Assembly (NCBI RefSeq): GCF_001556105.1
Contig: NZ_LSIF01000084.1
Coordinates: 1-13,424, forward strand
Direction of reading: 5' to 3'
From: Pseudoxanthomonas mexicana
GTDB lineage: Bacteria > Pseudomonadota > Gammaproteobacteria > Xanthomonadales > Xanthomonadaceae
DNA length: 13,424 bases
The notes under the pieces are model-generated. The model was given only the letters and a program-made list of their open reading frames with translations, was not told where the DNA came from and did no database searches. How positions within the stretch are numbered: position 1 is the stretch's first letter; every line of letters starts with the position of its first letter. Below, one piece after another: positions 1 to 7,312 of this stretch. Position numbers and translations under genes: made by a program.

Positions 1-242
1 ACAACCTGGGCCTGACCTGCGACCCGATCGGCGGGCTGGTGCAGATCCCGTGCATTGAGCGCAATGCGATGGGCGCGGTGAAGGCGATCAACGCCAGCCG
101 CATGGCCATGCGCGGCGATGGCAAGCACAAGGTCTCGCTCGACAAGGTGATCAAGACCATGCGCGACACCGGCCGCGACATGCAGGACAAGTACAAGGAA
201 ACCAGCCGCGGCGGGCTGGCCGTCAACGTCATCGAGTGTTGA
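1..242 (+). CDS. sdaA: L-serine dehydratase (L-serine ammonia-lyase), iron-sulfur type, C-terminal fragment
   Basis: This is the last 79 codons of a gene that begins before the window; the frame starts at base 3 and stops with TGA at 240-242. The fragment has the signature of the [4Fe-4S] L-serine ammonia-lyases, which convert L-serine to pyruvate and ammonia in the cytoplasm: [20 protein letters not shown], where the two cysteines belong to the cluster-binding set, followed by the conserved [12 protein letters not shown] tail. The protein ends in cysteine, and in characterised members of this family a C-terminal cysteine folds back to cap the cluster. The visible part is intact, with no frameshift. 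The upstream cysteine and the rest of the alpha and beta domains cannot be seen, so single-chain or split-subunit organisation cannot be judged. It is followed by a porin on the same strand and has no evident link to the nitrate genes. Confidence 0.93.
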   Translation, partial: NLGLTCDPIGGLVQIPCIERNAMGAVKAINASRMAMRGDGKHKVSLDKVIKTMRDTGRDMQDKYKETSRGGLAVNVIEC

Positions 243-292
243 GCGTTGTCCGTCCGCATGCGCTTCGACATCCTCATCTCGAGAGGCACCCC

Positions 293-1606
293 TTGATTCC
301 ACGCCGCCCACATCGATACTCCCGCATCTCCTCCCTCATGCTGGCACTCGCCTGCGCCGGCATCGCGCCGGCCTTCGCGCAAGACACCACGGAACGTGCC
401 GAGGTCCTGAAGCAGATCGCCGCATTGCGCGAGCAGCAGGCGCGGATCGCACAGCTCCAGCGCGAGAACGAAGCCGCGTTGCGTGCGCTGGAGGCGACGC
501 TGGGCGTCGTCGCACCGGCGCCTGCAGCGACGCCGGTTCAGACCGCTGCACCAGCGACCGCCGTCGCGGCGGCGCCCAGCGCACTCGATCGCCTCAAGGT
601 CACCGGCGATTTCCGCCTGCGCAGCCAGCACGACCGCTCCGATGACGACGCGTGGGACCGCGACAGTGGCCAGGTGCGTGCACGGCTGGGGGCGACCTTT
701 GCCATCAATGAGCGGGTAACGGTCGGCGGCCGCTTCGTCACCGGCGACAACGACGACCCCAACAGCTCCGATGTGCAGCTCTCCAACTGGGCTGACGACT
801 TCAACGTCAGCCTGGACATGGCCTATGTGCAGCTGAACTTCGGCGACCTGAAGCTCTACGGCGGCAAGTTCCCGCAGCCCTTCGCCCGCACCGACCTGGT
901 CTGGGACAGCGACGTCAATCCGCAGGGCCTGGGCGCGACCTACAGGCATGCACTGGGCAACGGCGGCGCCTTGCGCACCAATGCGCTGTTCTTCGCCGTC
1001 GACGAGGACGCCGGCGGTGCGGACAGCACCATGGGCGGGATCCAGCTGGGCTACGACTCGCCGGCCTTCGGCGGCTTCAAATACGATCTCTCCGGCGCCT
1101 ACTACCGCTACTCGCTCGGCAGCCTGGCCGGTGCGGATTCGGGCGACTGGCGCACCAACCGGCGCAATCCCGACGGCACGTTCCTGTCCGACTACGAACT
1201 GGCCAACCTGCTGGTCGGTGCGACCTGGCAGGGTGCCAACGAGCAGTGGCCGGTGCGCGTGGTCGGCGACTACGTGAAGAACCTGGGCGCCGCCGACAAC
1301 CAGGACACCGGCTACGGCGTGGACGTCAGCCTGGGACGAGCCAGCAAGCCGGGCGACTGGCGCTTCACCTACGGCTACTCGCAGACCGATGTGGATGCGG
1401 TGCTGTCGGCCTTCTCGCACGACAACATCGGCATTGCGACCAACTACAAGCTGCATGCCTTCACCGTCGACTACACGCCGATGCCCAAGACGATGGTCAG
1501 TGCCATCTGGTACCACTACAAGCCCAACGATCCGGCCTATGCCGGCGGCAATGCGCCCAACGACTGGCTCGACCGCATCCGATTGTTCTTCCTGGTGAAC
1601 TTCTGA
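293..1606 (+). CDS. Putative outer-membrane porin with N-terminal coiled coil
   Basis: The product is a predicted outer-membrane beta-barrel of 437 residues. Residues 1-29 form a signal peptide: a basic start ([10 protein letters not shown]), a hydrophobic core, and a likely cut after AFA, before QD. Residues about 32-71 are a heptad-like helix ([20 protein letters not shown]), probably a periplasmic coiled coil as in trimeric porins. An Ala/Pro linker runs to about 100. The rest is alternating aromatic and polar beta-strand sequence ending in FFLVNF, the terminal phenylalanine expected by the BAM machinery. It resembles the 'putative porin' family common in Xanthomonadaceae; the substrate is unknown. 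I chose a TTG start at 293 because GAGAGG (281-286) sits 6 nt upstream and the signal peptide is then complete. A GTG at 236 overlaps the sdaA stop, and an ATG at 338 would remove the basic part of the signal. The gene converges on the nap operon. Confidence 0.8.
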   Translation: MIPRRPHRYSRISSLMLALACAGIAPAFAQDTTERAEVLKQIAALREQQARIAQLQRENEAALRALEATLGVVAPAPAATPVQTAAPATAVAAAPSALDRLKVTGDFRLRSQHDRSDDDAWDRDSGQVRARLGATFAINERVTVGGRFVTGDNDDPNSSDVQLSNWADDFNVSLDMAYVQLNFGDLKLYGGKFPQPFARTDLVWDSDVNPQGLGATYRHALGNGGALRTNALFFAVDEDAGGADSTMGGIQLGYDSPAFGGFKYDLSGAYYRYSLGSLAGADSGDWRTNRRNPDGTFLSDYELANLLVGATWQGANEQWPVRVVGDYVKNLGAADNQDTGYGVDVSLGRASKPGDWRFTYGYSQTDVDAVLSAFSHDNIGIATNYKLHAFTVDYTPMPKTMVSAIWYHYKPNDPAYAGGNAPNDWLDRIRLFFLVNF

Positions 1607-2003
1607 GCCAGCGCTGTCCACGTTACCGATGCCGAATCAACGCCGCTGCATGACCGCGACGTGATCAATCTGCCTGCGCAGACTGAAACTGCCGCATTCA
1701 ATGAGTCGACATCCTCCGCCTGAGCGGTCGCCGCATAGGCCAGGTCACCCGCCATCCGCGGCTCGACCACGGTTGCCGTGGCGGGGTCGGCTCGCGGATC
1801 GGGCGATGCAACGATGCGTGTTGCCCGGTCGTGGTTGGCGGCGATCACCCGGACGATGTACGTGCCGGGACCAGGACCGCTGCAGAACGCGATGCGCGTG
1901 GCGGTCGGCGGTCGGCGGTCGGCGGTCGGCGAACGCGGGGTTACCGGCGTCGGAATGGCATGGCGATAGAGCGCGGCGGCGGTGGGACCCTCGTGCCGGG
2001 CGA
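1607..2003. other. 397-bp intergenic gap between convergent porin and napC
   Basis: No gene is confidently recognised in this gap. It holds a 7-bp tandem repeat at 1901-1931, described separately. I see no strong GC hairpin followed by a T-run for either of the converging genes. On the minus strand one frame stays open through the whole gap and would encode sequence such as GTYIVRVIAANHDRATRIV, with mostly G/C third codon positions between about 1870 and 1720. It lacks an evident start with a ribosome binding site, reads into the antisense of the porin end, and matches nothing I know. It may be decayed coding sequence or chance in a GC-rich background. Confidence 0.5.
1901..1931. repeat. 7-bp tandem repeat, GCGGTCG x 4.4
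   Basis: Four perfect, uninterrupted copies of GCGGTCG (1901-1928) are followed by the first three bases of a fifth. The array lies in the non-coding gap downstream of napC. Its unit length is not a multiple of three, and it overlaps no supported gene. Short arrays like this can change length by replication slippage; whether it does anything is unknown. Confidence 0.9.
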
Positions 2004-2603
2004 TCACCCCTGCGGCACGCCCGTCATGTCCGGCAGGTGATGGGCGACGCCTTTGTGGCAGTCGATGCAGGTCTTCTTGCCAGTGCCGAGCCACAGCTTG
2101 TGCACCTGCGCCGCTCGCGAGCCCTGCCGGGTCAGGTCCATCGACTCGTAGTCGTGGCAGTTGCGGCACTCCAGCGAATCGTTGGCCTTCAGCCGGTTCC
2201 ATTCGTGCGTCGCCAGGATCAGGCGTTCGTCGAGGAACTTCTCGCGCGTGTTGATGGTGCCGAACAGCTTGCCCCAGACCTCCTTGGACGCCTGCATCTT
2301 GCGCGCGATCTTGTCGGTCCAGTTGTGCGGCACGTGGCAGTCGGGGCACGTCGCACGCACGCCCGAGCGGTTGCTGTAGTGGATGGTGGTTTTCAGCTCC
2401 TCGAACACGTTGTCCTGCATCTCGTGGCAGCTGGTGCAGAACGCCTCGGTGTTGGTGGCTTCCAGTGCCGTGTTGAAGCCGCCCCAGAAGATCACGCCCG
2501 CCAGGAAGCCGGCCACCGTCAGGAAGCCGAGGCTGTAGTGCCGGCTGGGCAACCGCAACGTGCGCCAGAACGCCAGCCCTTCCCGCTTCATCCGTGACCA
2601 CAT
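2004..2603 (-). CDS. napC: NapC/NirT-family tetrahaem cytochrome c, quinol dehydrogenase
   Basis: NapC is a membrane-anchored cytochrome that oxidises quinol at the periplasmic face of the inner membrane and passes electrons to NapB and NapA. The 199-residue product has a short basic N-terminus, one membrane anchor at about residues 23-45, and four c-type haem sites: CTSCH (56-60), CPDCH (86-90), CRNCH (146-150) and CIDCH (179-183). The last is followed by KGVAHHLPD, the typical ending of the NapC/NirT family. Length matches the family (about 200). The start ATG lies 3 nt after the napB stop; the Shine-Dalgarno AGGAG overlaps that TAG, so translation is probably coupled. It is the last gene of the operon. 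No napG or napH is present in the window, which makes NapC the only visible quinol dehydrogenase for the enzyme. Confidence 0.96.
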   Translation of the reverse strand: MWSRMKREGLAFWRTLRLPSRHYSLGFLTVAGFLAGVIFWGGFNTALEATNTEAFCTSCHEMQDNVFEELKTTIHYSNRSGVRATCPDCHVPHNWTDKIARKMQASKEVWGKLFGTINTREKFLDERLILATHEWNRLKANDSLECRNCHDYESMDLTRQGSRAAQVHKLWLGTGKKTCIDCHKGVAHHLPDMTGVPQG

Positions 2604-2606
2604 GGG

Positions 2607-3164
2607 CTACTCCTTCGCCGTCGGCGGCGCCGACAGCACGCTGTCGATGTCGCGGAACTGGTTGGCGACCAGCACCGGCGCATCGGTCTGCACCACGTGG
2701 CACTGGTTGCAGAAGTAGCGGCGCGGCGAGATCGTCGCCAGGAACTGGTCGTCGCGGTCCATGTAGTGCGTCACGCTGACCGGCGGCGCCTGGAACGTCG
2801 CCGCGTTCGCGCGTGCATGGCACAGCATGCAACGGTTGCTGTTCCTGTCGATCTGGTAGCCGTCGATGGCGTGCGGAATGGTCGGCGGTTGCATCGGGTA
2901 GGCGCGGGCCCGCTTCAGGTCGGCGTTCTCCACGTGCGCCATCGGTGGCGGATGACCTTCCTGGTCGATCGGCACGCCGCGACGGATCGCGTCGATCTGG
3001 CCCGCACCGGGCACGAACACCGCGCGTGCGTCCACCGGCGTGGACACCGCCGCCACCGGCGTTTCGTGCTGTGCGGGACGCCCCACCATCCACCCCGCCA
3101 CGAACACCAGCGCCATCAGCGCGACCGTCAACCCCACCGCGATCCAGAGATGCCTGTTCTGCAT
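2607..3164 (-). CDS. napB: Periplasmic nitrate reductase, dihaem cytochrome c subunit NapB
   Basis: NapB is the small electron-transfer subunit that binds NapA in the periplasm and relays electrons from NapC. The 185-residue product carries two haem c sites, CMLCH (112-116) and CNQCH (152-156), spaced as in NapB. Upstream histidines around MAHVE (residue 77) and PPTIPHAI (98) are candidates for the distal haem ligands. Residues 7-27 are hydrophobic and serve as a signal peptide or anchor; no clear AxA cut site is seen. I chose the ATG at 3164 because TAGGAGG lies 7 nt upstream; a longer in-frame start at 3200 would overlap napA and has no comparable site. The napA stop codon TAG is itself part of that Shine-Dalgarno, implying coupled translation. 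Confidence 0.95.
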   Translation of the reverse strand: MQNRHLWIAVGLTVALMALVFVAGWMVGRPAQHETPVAAVSTPVDARAVFVPGAGQIDAIRRGVPIDQEGHPPPMAHVENADLKRARAYPMQPPTIPHAIDGYQIDRNSNRCMLCHARANAATFQAPPVSVTHYMDRDDQFLATISPRRYFCNQCHVVQTDAPVLVANQFRDIDSVLSAPPTAKE

Positions 3165-3174
3165 GACGAGCCTC

Positions 3175-5667
3175 CTAGGCGGCGACGACCTTGACCGCAC
3201 ACTTCTTGTAGTCGGTCTGCTTGGAAATCGGGTCGGTCGCGTCCAGCGTGACCTTGTTGATCAGCTGGCCGGCGTCGAACCACGGCACGAACACGACGCC
3301 GCGCGGCATGCGGTTGCGGCCACGCGTCTCCACCCGCGAGCGCATCTCGCCGCGCCGCGACGCCACCAGGATCTCGTCGCCGCGCTTGAGCCCGCGCGCC
3401 TTCGCGTCGTCGGGATTCATGAAGACCACCGCCGCGGGGAAGGCCTTGTACAGCTCGGGTACGCGCATCGTCATCGAACCGGAATGCCAGTGTTCCAGCA
3501 CGCGCCCGGTCACCAGCCACAGGTCGAACTCCTCGTCCGGCGATTCCGCCGGCGGCTCGTAGGGCAGCGCCCAGATCACCGCCCTGCCGTCCTTGTTGCC
3601 GTAGAACTCGAAGCCCTTGCCGGCTTTCACGTACGGATCGGCCCCTTCGCGGTAGCGCCAGCGCGTCTCCTTGCCCTTGACCACCGGCCAGCGCAATCCG
3701 CGCGCCTTGTGGTAGTCGTCGAACGGCGCCAGGTCGTGGCCGTGGCCGCGACCGAACGCCGCGTATTCCTCGAACAGGCCCTTCTGCACGTAGAAGCCGA
3801 ACACGGCGGATTCGTCGTTCGCGTACCCGGCTTCGATCTCCGTGGTCGGAAACCGGTCCACGTTGCCGTTGCGGTACAGCACGTCGAACAACGTCTTGCC
3901 CCTGTACTGCGGATTCGCCGCCAGCAATTCGGCCGGCCAGCATTCGTCGGTGGTGAAGCGCTTCGAGAATTCCATCAGCTGCCACAGGTCCGAGCGCGCC
4001 TCGCCGGGTGCTTTCACCAGCTGGCGCCAGAACTGCGTGCGCCGCTCGGCATTGCCGTAGGCGCCCTCCTTCTCCACCCACATCGCGGCGGGCAGGATCA
4101 GGTCCGCTGCCTGTGCGGTCACCGTGGGATAGGCATCGGACACGACGATGAAGTTGTCGGGATTGCGGTAGCCGGGCCAGGTTTCCTCGCGCAGGTTCGC
4201 CGCCGCCTGCATGTTGTTGTTGACCATCACCCAGTACGCGTTGAGCTTGCCGTCCTTCAGCGCGCGGTTCTGCTCGACGGCGTGGTAACCGACCTTCGGG
4301 TTGATGGTGCCGGGCGGCAGCTTCCAGATGTCCTCGGCGCGCTGCCGGTGTTCGGGGTTGGTGACCACCATGTCGGCGGGCAGCCGATGGCTGAAGGTGC
4401 CCACTTCACGCGCGGTGCCGCAGGCGGAGGGCTGCCCGGTCAGCGAGAACGGACTGTTGCCCGGCGTGGCGATCTTCCCGGTCAGCAGGTGGATGTTGTA
4501 GACCATGTTGTTGGCCCAGGTACCACGGGTGTGCTGGTTGAAGCCCATGGTCCAGAACGACATCACCTTGGTCTTCGGATCCGCATAGATCGCGGCCAAC
4601 TGCTCCAGCCAGCCGCGCTCCACGCCGGTCATCTCGACGGCCTTCTCCAGCGTGTATGGCGCCACGAACGCGGCGAAGTCCTCGAAGCTGATCGGCTGGC
4701 CGCCATTCGGGTCCTTGGCGTTTTTCGCCTTGACCTCCAGCGGATGCTCGGGCCGCAGACCGTAGCCGATGTCGTCGTTGCCGCGCTTGAACGTGGTGTG
4801 CTTGCCGACGAAATCCCGGTTCACCTTGCCGCTGCGGATGATGTGGTTGGCGATGTAGTTGAGGATCACCAGGTCGGTCTGCGGCTTGAACACGATCGGG
4901 ACATCGGCCAGCTCGAAGCTGCGATGCTCGAACGTCGACATCACCACGACCTTGACGTGCGGGTGCGACAGCCGGCGGTCGGTCACCCGCGTCCACAGGA
5001 TCGGATGCATCTCCGCCATGTTGGACCCCCACAGCACGAACGCGTCGGCGGCCTCGATGTCGTCGTAGCAGCCCATCGGCTCGTCCATGCCGAAGGTGCG
5101 CATGAAGCCGGTGACCGCCGACGCCATGCAGTGGCGGGCATTCGGGTCGATGTGGTTGCTGCGGAAGCCCGCCTTCATGAGCTTGTTGGCGGCGTAGCCT
5201 TCGAAGATCGTCCACTGGCCGGAGCCGAACATGCCGATGGCATCGCCGCCCTTGTCCTTCAGCACGCGCTTGAACTGCGCCGCCATCACGTCGAAGGCCT
5301 CGTCCCACTCCACCGTGGTGAAGTCGCCGTCCTTCGCGTATGCGCCGTTCTTCTTGCGCAGCAGCGGTTTCGCCAGCCGGTCGGCGCCGTACAGGATCTT
5401 CGACAGGAAGTAGCCCTTCACGCAGTTGATGCCGCGATTGACCTCCGCATGCACGTCACCGTGGGTGGCGACCACGCGCCCGTCCTTGACCGCGACGTTC
5501 ACCCCGCAGCCGGTGCCGCAGTAGCGGCACGGCGCCTTGTCCCATTTCAGCGTGGTCAGGTCGCCTTCGGTGACGACGTTGCTGCCGCTGCCGGTCAGCG
5601 GCAGCCCGGCCGCCGCGGCCGCGGTGGCCAGCGCACTGTGGCGGATGAAGTCACGACGTGTGCTCAT
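3175..5667 (-). CDS. napA: Periplasmic nitrate reductase, catalytic molybdenum subunit NapA
   Basis: NapA reduces nitrate to nitrite in the periplasm using a Mo-bis(MGD) cofactor and one [4Fe-4S] cluster. From the ATG at 5667 the protein has 830 residues, the normal NapA length. The N-terminus [10 protein letters not shown] plus an Ala-rich stretch is a twin-arginine export signal, as expected for a protein folded with its cofactor before export. The cluster motif is C47-X2-C50-X3-C54-X27-C82, followed by the conserved lysine of CVKG (84). C180 in [10 protein letters not shown] is the expected cysteine ligand of molybdenum, which distinguishes Nap-type enzymes from Nar-type (Asp). The start was chosen by the Tat signal and GGAGA 5 nt upstream; an in-frame ATG at 5673 would add only two residues, and the longer start at 5724 adds unlikely Cys/Pro-rich sequence. 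It overlaps napD by 17 bp. No defect is seen. Confidence 0.97.
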   Translation of the reverse strand: MSTRRDFIRHSALATAAAAAGLPLTGSGSNVVTEGDLTTLKWDKAPCRYCGTGCGVNVAVKDGRVVATHGDVHAEVNRGINCVKGYFLSKILYGADRLAKPLLRKKNGAYAKDGDFTTVEWDEAFDVMAAQFKRVLKDKGGDAIGMFGSGQWTIFEGYAANKLMKAGFRSNHIDPNARHCMASAVTGFMRTFGMDEPMGCYDDIEAADAFVLWGSNMAEMHPILWTRVTDRRLSHPHVKVVVMSTFEHRSFELADVPIVFKPQTDLVILNYIANHIIRSGKVNRDFVGKHTTFKRGNDDIGYGLRPEHPLEVKAKNAKDPNGGQPISFEDFAAFVAPYTLEKAVEMTGVERGWLEQLAAIYADPKTKVMSFWTMGFNQHTRGTWANNMVYNIHLLTGKIATPGNSPFSLTGQPSACGTAREVGTFSHRLPADMVVTNPEHRQRAEDIWKLPPGTINPKVGYHAVEQNRALKDGKLNAYWVMVNNNMQAAANLREETWPGYRNPDNFIVVSDAYPTVTAQAADLILPAAMWVEKEGAYGNAERRTQFWRQLVKAPGEARSDLWQLMEFSKRFTTDECWPAELLAANPQYRGKTLFDVLYRNGNVDRFPTTEIEAGYANDESAVFGFYVQKGLFEEYAAFGRGHGHDLAPFDDYHKARGLRWPVVKGKETRWRYREGADPYVKAGKGFEFYGNKDGRAVIWALPYEPPAESPDEEFDLWLVTGRVLEHWHSGSMTMRVPELYKAFPAAVVFMNPDDAKARGLKRGDEILVASRRGEMRSRVETRGRNRMPRGVVFVPWFDAGQLINKVTLDATDPISKQTDYKKCAVKVVAA

Positions 5668-5980
5668 GGGCATCTCCGGTCGCCGACACGATGGACAGGG
5701 AGGGAAGCGGCTCGTCGAGCGCATGCGCCGGCTCGGCGTGGTGGTAGACCAGCAGTACGTTGAGCACGCCCGGCACCGCCTGCAACTGGTCCACCCGATC
5801 CATCACCGCGTGGCGGTCGGCGGATTCGCAGATCACCACGCTGCGTGTCCCGCCGCGCAGTGCGAGATCGAGGTCGTCGTGTTCGCCGATCATCGCCGCG
5901 AGCGCGTCCGCGGCCGTGTCGCGGTGCTGGATGACGAAGCTGGCGATGTGGACGTCGGCATCGGGCCGTTGGCGGTTCAT
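5651..5980 (-). CDS. napD: NapD, chaperone for NapA maturation and export
   Basis: NapD is a small cytoplasmic protein that binds the twin-arginine signal of NapA and holds it back until the molybdenum cofactor is inserted. The 109-residue product shows the ferredoxin-like fold pattern of the family: HIASFVIQ near residue 11, and [13 protein letters not shown] near residue 71, which corresponds to the GVL.V.LVYHQ region of Escherichia coli NapD. It is longer than the usual 85-95 residues because of a C-terminal tail of about 25 residues after the VYHH motif; the last codons overlap the start of napA by 17 bp. Its ATG overlaps the napF stop as ATGA (5977-5980), so translation is likely coupled to napF. 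Confidence 0.93.
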   Translation of the reverse strand: MNRQRPDADVHIASFVIQHRDTAADALAAMIGEHDDLDLALRGGTRSVVICESADRHAVMDRVDQLQAVPGVLNVLLVYHHAEPAHALDEPLPSLSIVSATGDAHEHTS

Positions 5981-6489
5981 GCGATGGCCTCCATGGCGGG
6001 CGCGTGGTGCAGGGAAATGGCATCGACCGGGCACGGCGCGACACACGCACCGCAGCCCATGCAGGCATCGACATCGATCACCGCCGCGCCGCGCGCCGCG
6101 GGCGGCACCCGGATGGCGGAGGCGGGACAGACCTCGCGGCAGCTGGCGCAGACCACGCCATGCGCGGAGAGGCAGGTATCCGCGACCTGCGCGGACAGCG
6201 TCCACGGCGGATCGAGGGTCGTCAGGAAGGCATGGCTGTCGCAGGCCGCCGCGCAATCACCGCAGAAGGTGCATTCGCCGGCATGCGCATCGAAGCGCGG
6301 AACACCATCGGCGTCGCGCACCAGCACCTGCGGCGGGCAGGCGCGCACGCAGGCATCGCAGCGGGTACAGGCGGCGGAGAACTCGGCGTCGGGCCTCGCC
6401 CACGGTGGACGCAGGACGACGACGTGCGGGACGGGCGCGGCGTGGCCGAACAGCAGGGCACGACGCGAGAGTGAGCGTGCGCTGTCCAT
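5977..6489 (-). CDS. napF: NapF, ferredoxin-type iron-sulfur protein
   Basis: NapF is a cytoplasmic multi-cluster ferredoxin-like protein that interacts with NapA and is thought to help assemble its [4Fe-4S] cluster. The 170-residue product has four cysteine groups: C41-X2-C44-X2-C47-X3-C51, C73-X2-C76-X2-C79-X3-C83, a less regular group C106...C114-X2-C117-X3-C121, and C143-X2-C146-X2-C149-X3-C153 followed by PVDAI. The irregular third group with GVVCASC is also a feature of E. coli NapF, which separates this protein from NapG or a plain ferredoxin. There is no membrane span. The start ATG at 6489 lies 3 nt after the napE stop. No strong Shine-Dalgarno precedes it, so it may rely on coupling to napE. 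Confidence 0.94.
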   Translation of the reverse strand: MDSARSLSRRALLFGHAAPVPHVVVLRPPWARPDAEFSAACTRCDACVRACPPQVLVRDADGVPRFDAHAGECTFCGDCAAACDSHAFLTTLDPPWTLSAQVADTCLSAHGVVCASCREVCPASAIRVPPAARGAAVIDVDACMGCGACVAPCPVDAISLHHAPAMEAIA

Positions 6490-6492
6490 CGC

Positions 6493-6663
6493 TCACGGCC
6501 CGGTCGGCGGGCCGGAGAACAGCAGTTGCCACATCCAGACGAGGAAGCCGTACCCCGCCACGATCAGCACCGCCGTCAACGGGAAGATGACGGCCGTCAG
6601 CAGCAGGAACGCGGTGCGCTCCTGCTTCTTGCTCGCAACGGCTGTTCCTTCGCTCTGCTCCAT
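6493..6663 (-). CDS. napE: NapE, small single-span membrane protein of the nap operon
   Basis: This is a 56-residue protein, MEQSEGTAVASKKQERTAFL and onward, with a polar basic head (about 1-16) and one long hydrophobic segment (about 17-49) ending in GPPTGP. Size, the KKQERTAFLLLTAVIFP pattern and position as first gene before napF match the NapE/TorE family seen in napEFDABC operons of Paracoccus and Pseudomonas. Its function is not established in any organism; it is presumed to sit in the inner membrane near NapC. An AAGGTAGG site (6668-6675) lies a few bases before the ATG. The stop is 3 nt before napF. As the first gene of the operon its start marks the 3' limit of the nap promoter region. 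Confidence 0.9.
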   Translation of the reverse strand: MEQSEGTAVASKKQERTAFLLLTAVIFPLTAVLIVAGYGFLVWMWQLLFSGPPTGP

Positions 6664-6763
6664 GATGCCTACCTTGCAGGTGGGTACTGGGTGCGACGAT
6701 GCTGCGGCCGCAGGCTATCACATACCCGCGGCAGGCCGTGTCCGGCCATCGGCAGACGGGTTT
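6664..6763 (-). promoter_or_regulatory. Probable nap operon promoter region upstream of napE
   Basis: This 100-bp gap between mobA and napE is the only place for a nap-specific promoter. Reading the minus strand, TGTGATAGCCT (about 6722-6712) offers an extended -10-like box, TAGCCT, similar to the TAGGCT boxes proposed for hemN and moeA. No good -35 (CACGGC at the expected distance) and no TTGAC/T-N4-A/GTCAA box are visible. A perfect 12-bp palindrome, CTGCGGCCGCAG (6702-6713), overlaps the expected start site and could be an operator. Assignment is by position and weak motif only. Confidence 0.4.
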
Positions 6764-7312
6764 TCAGGCCAGTTGCTGCAAGACGGCCCAGTCTTCCGGT
6801 GTGTTGCAGTTGCGCAGCGCCCGTTGCCAGGGCGCAACAGGCAGATGCTGCACGTGCAACGACTGCTGCAATGCGCGCAACGATCGCTCGCGTCCCGAGC
6901 GACTGCCGATATCGGCCATCACCGCGCGCATCCCTTCATCGATCCGCAACACCATCGGCAGCATGTGGTCTTGCACGCAGGCGCAGGCGGAGGTCGTTGC
7001 CAGCAGGGCGTCGATCAGATCCTGTGAAAGCAGGGGCATGTCCACCGGCACGGTCAGCCAGGTGCCGTCCTCCAGCCGCGGCGCAAGCTGGGCCAGTGCG
7101 CCCATGGGCCCGGTGTCGGGGAGCACGTCCGGCACGCCATCGATACCGGGCCGGTCGCCGCTGACGATCACCCGGTCCGCCCCTGCCGCGCGCAGCACGT
7201 CGTGCATGTGGGTGAGCAGCGTGCCGTCACCCCACGGCAGCAATGCCTTGTCGGTGCCCATGCGCGAGGAGCGGCCACCGGCCAGCAGCACCGCACGCCA
7301 GCCTTGTGTCAT
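6764..7312 (-). CDS. mobA: Molybdenum cofactor guanylyltransferase MobA
   Basis: MobA joins GMP from GTP to molybdopterin, giving the bis-MGD form of the cofactor required by NapA. The 182-residue product opens with the nucleotide-binding signature LAGGRSSRMGTDKALLPW (residues 10-27), followed by SGDRPG, LPDTGPMGAL and the metal/substrate region VPVDMPLL, all in the order found in MobA. The length is close to the family norm (about 190). Its ATG overlaps the moeA TGA as ATGA (7309-7312), so the two are co-translated. It ends 100 bp before napE on the same strand, so transcription from moeA could run into the nap operon; no convincing terminator lies between. A longer frame upstream to 7411 lies inside moeA and was not used. 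Confidence 0.95.
   Translation of the reverse strand: MTQGWRAVLLAGGRSSRMGTDKALLPWGDGTLLTHMHDVLRAAGADRVIVSGDRPGIDGVPDVLPDTGPMGALAQLAPRLEDGTWLTVPVDMPLLSQDLIDALLATTSACACVQDHMLPMVLRIDEGMRAVMADIGSRSGRERSLRALQQSLHVQHLPVAPWQRALRNCNTPEDWAVLQQLA

Noticed and set aside
236..292. GTG start at 236 for the porin
   Set aside because: It overlaps the sdaA stop, has no ribosome binding site, and would put 19 unlikely residues ahead of a complete signal peptide.
3040..5763. A 900-codon open frame on the plus strand opposite napA
   Set aside because: It is the antisense of a certain gene in a GC-rich genome, rich in His, Arg, Val and Gly with no recognisable domain. The strong NapA motifs on the other strand explain the open frame.
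6734..6747. Stem-loop GGCCG-TGTC-CGGCC as a mobA terminator
   Set aside because: The stem is only 5 bp and no T-run follows in the minus direction, so it is not convincing.
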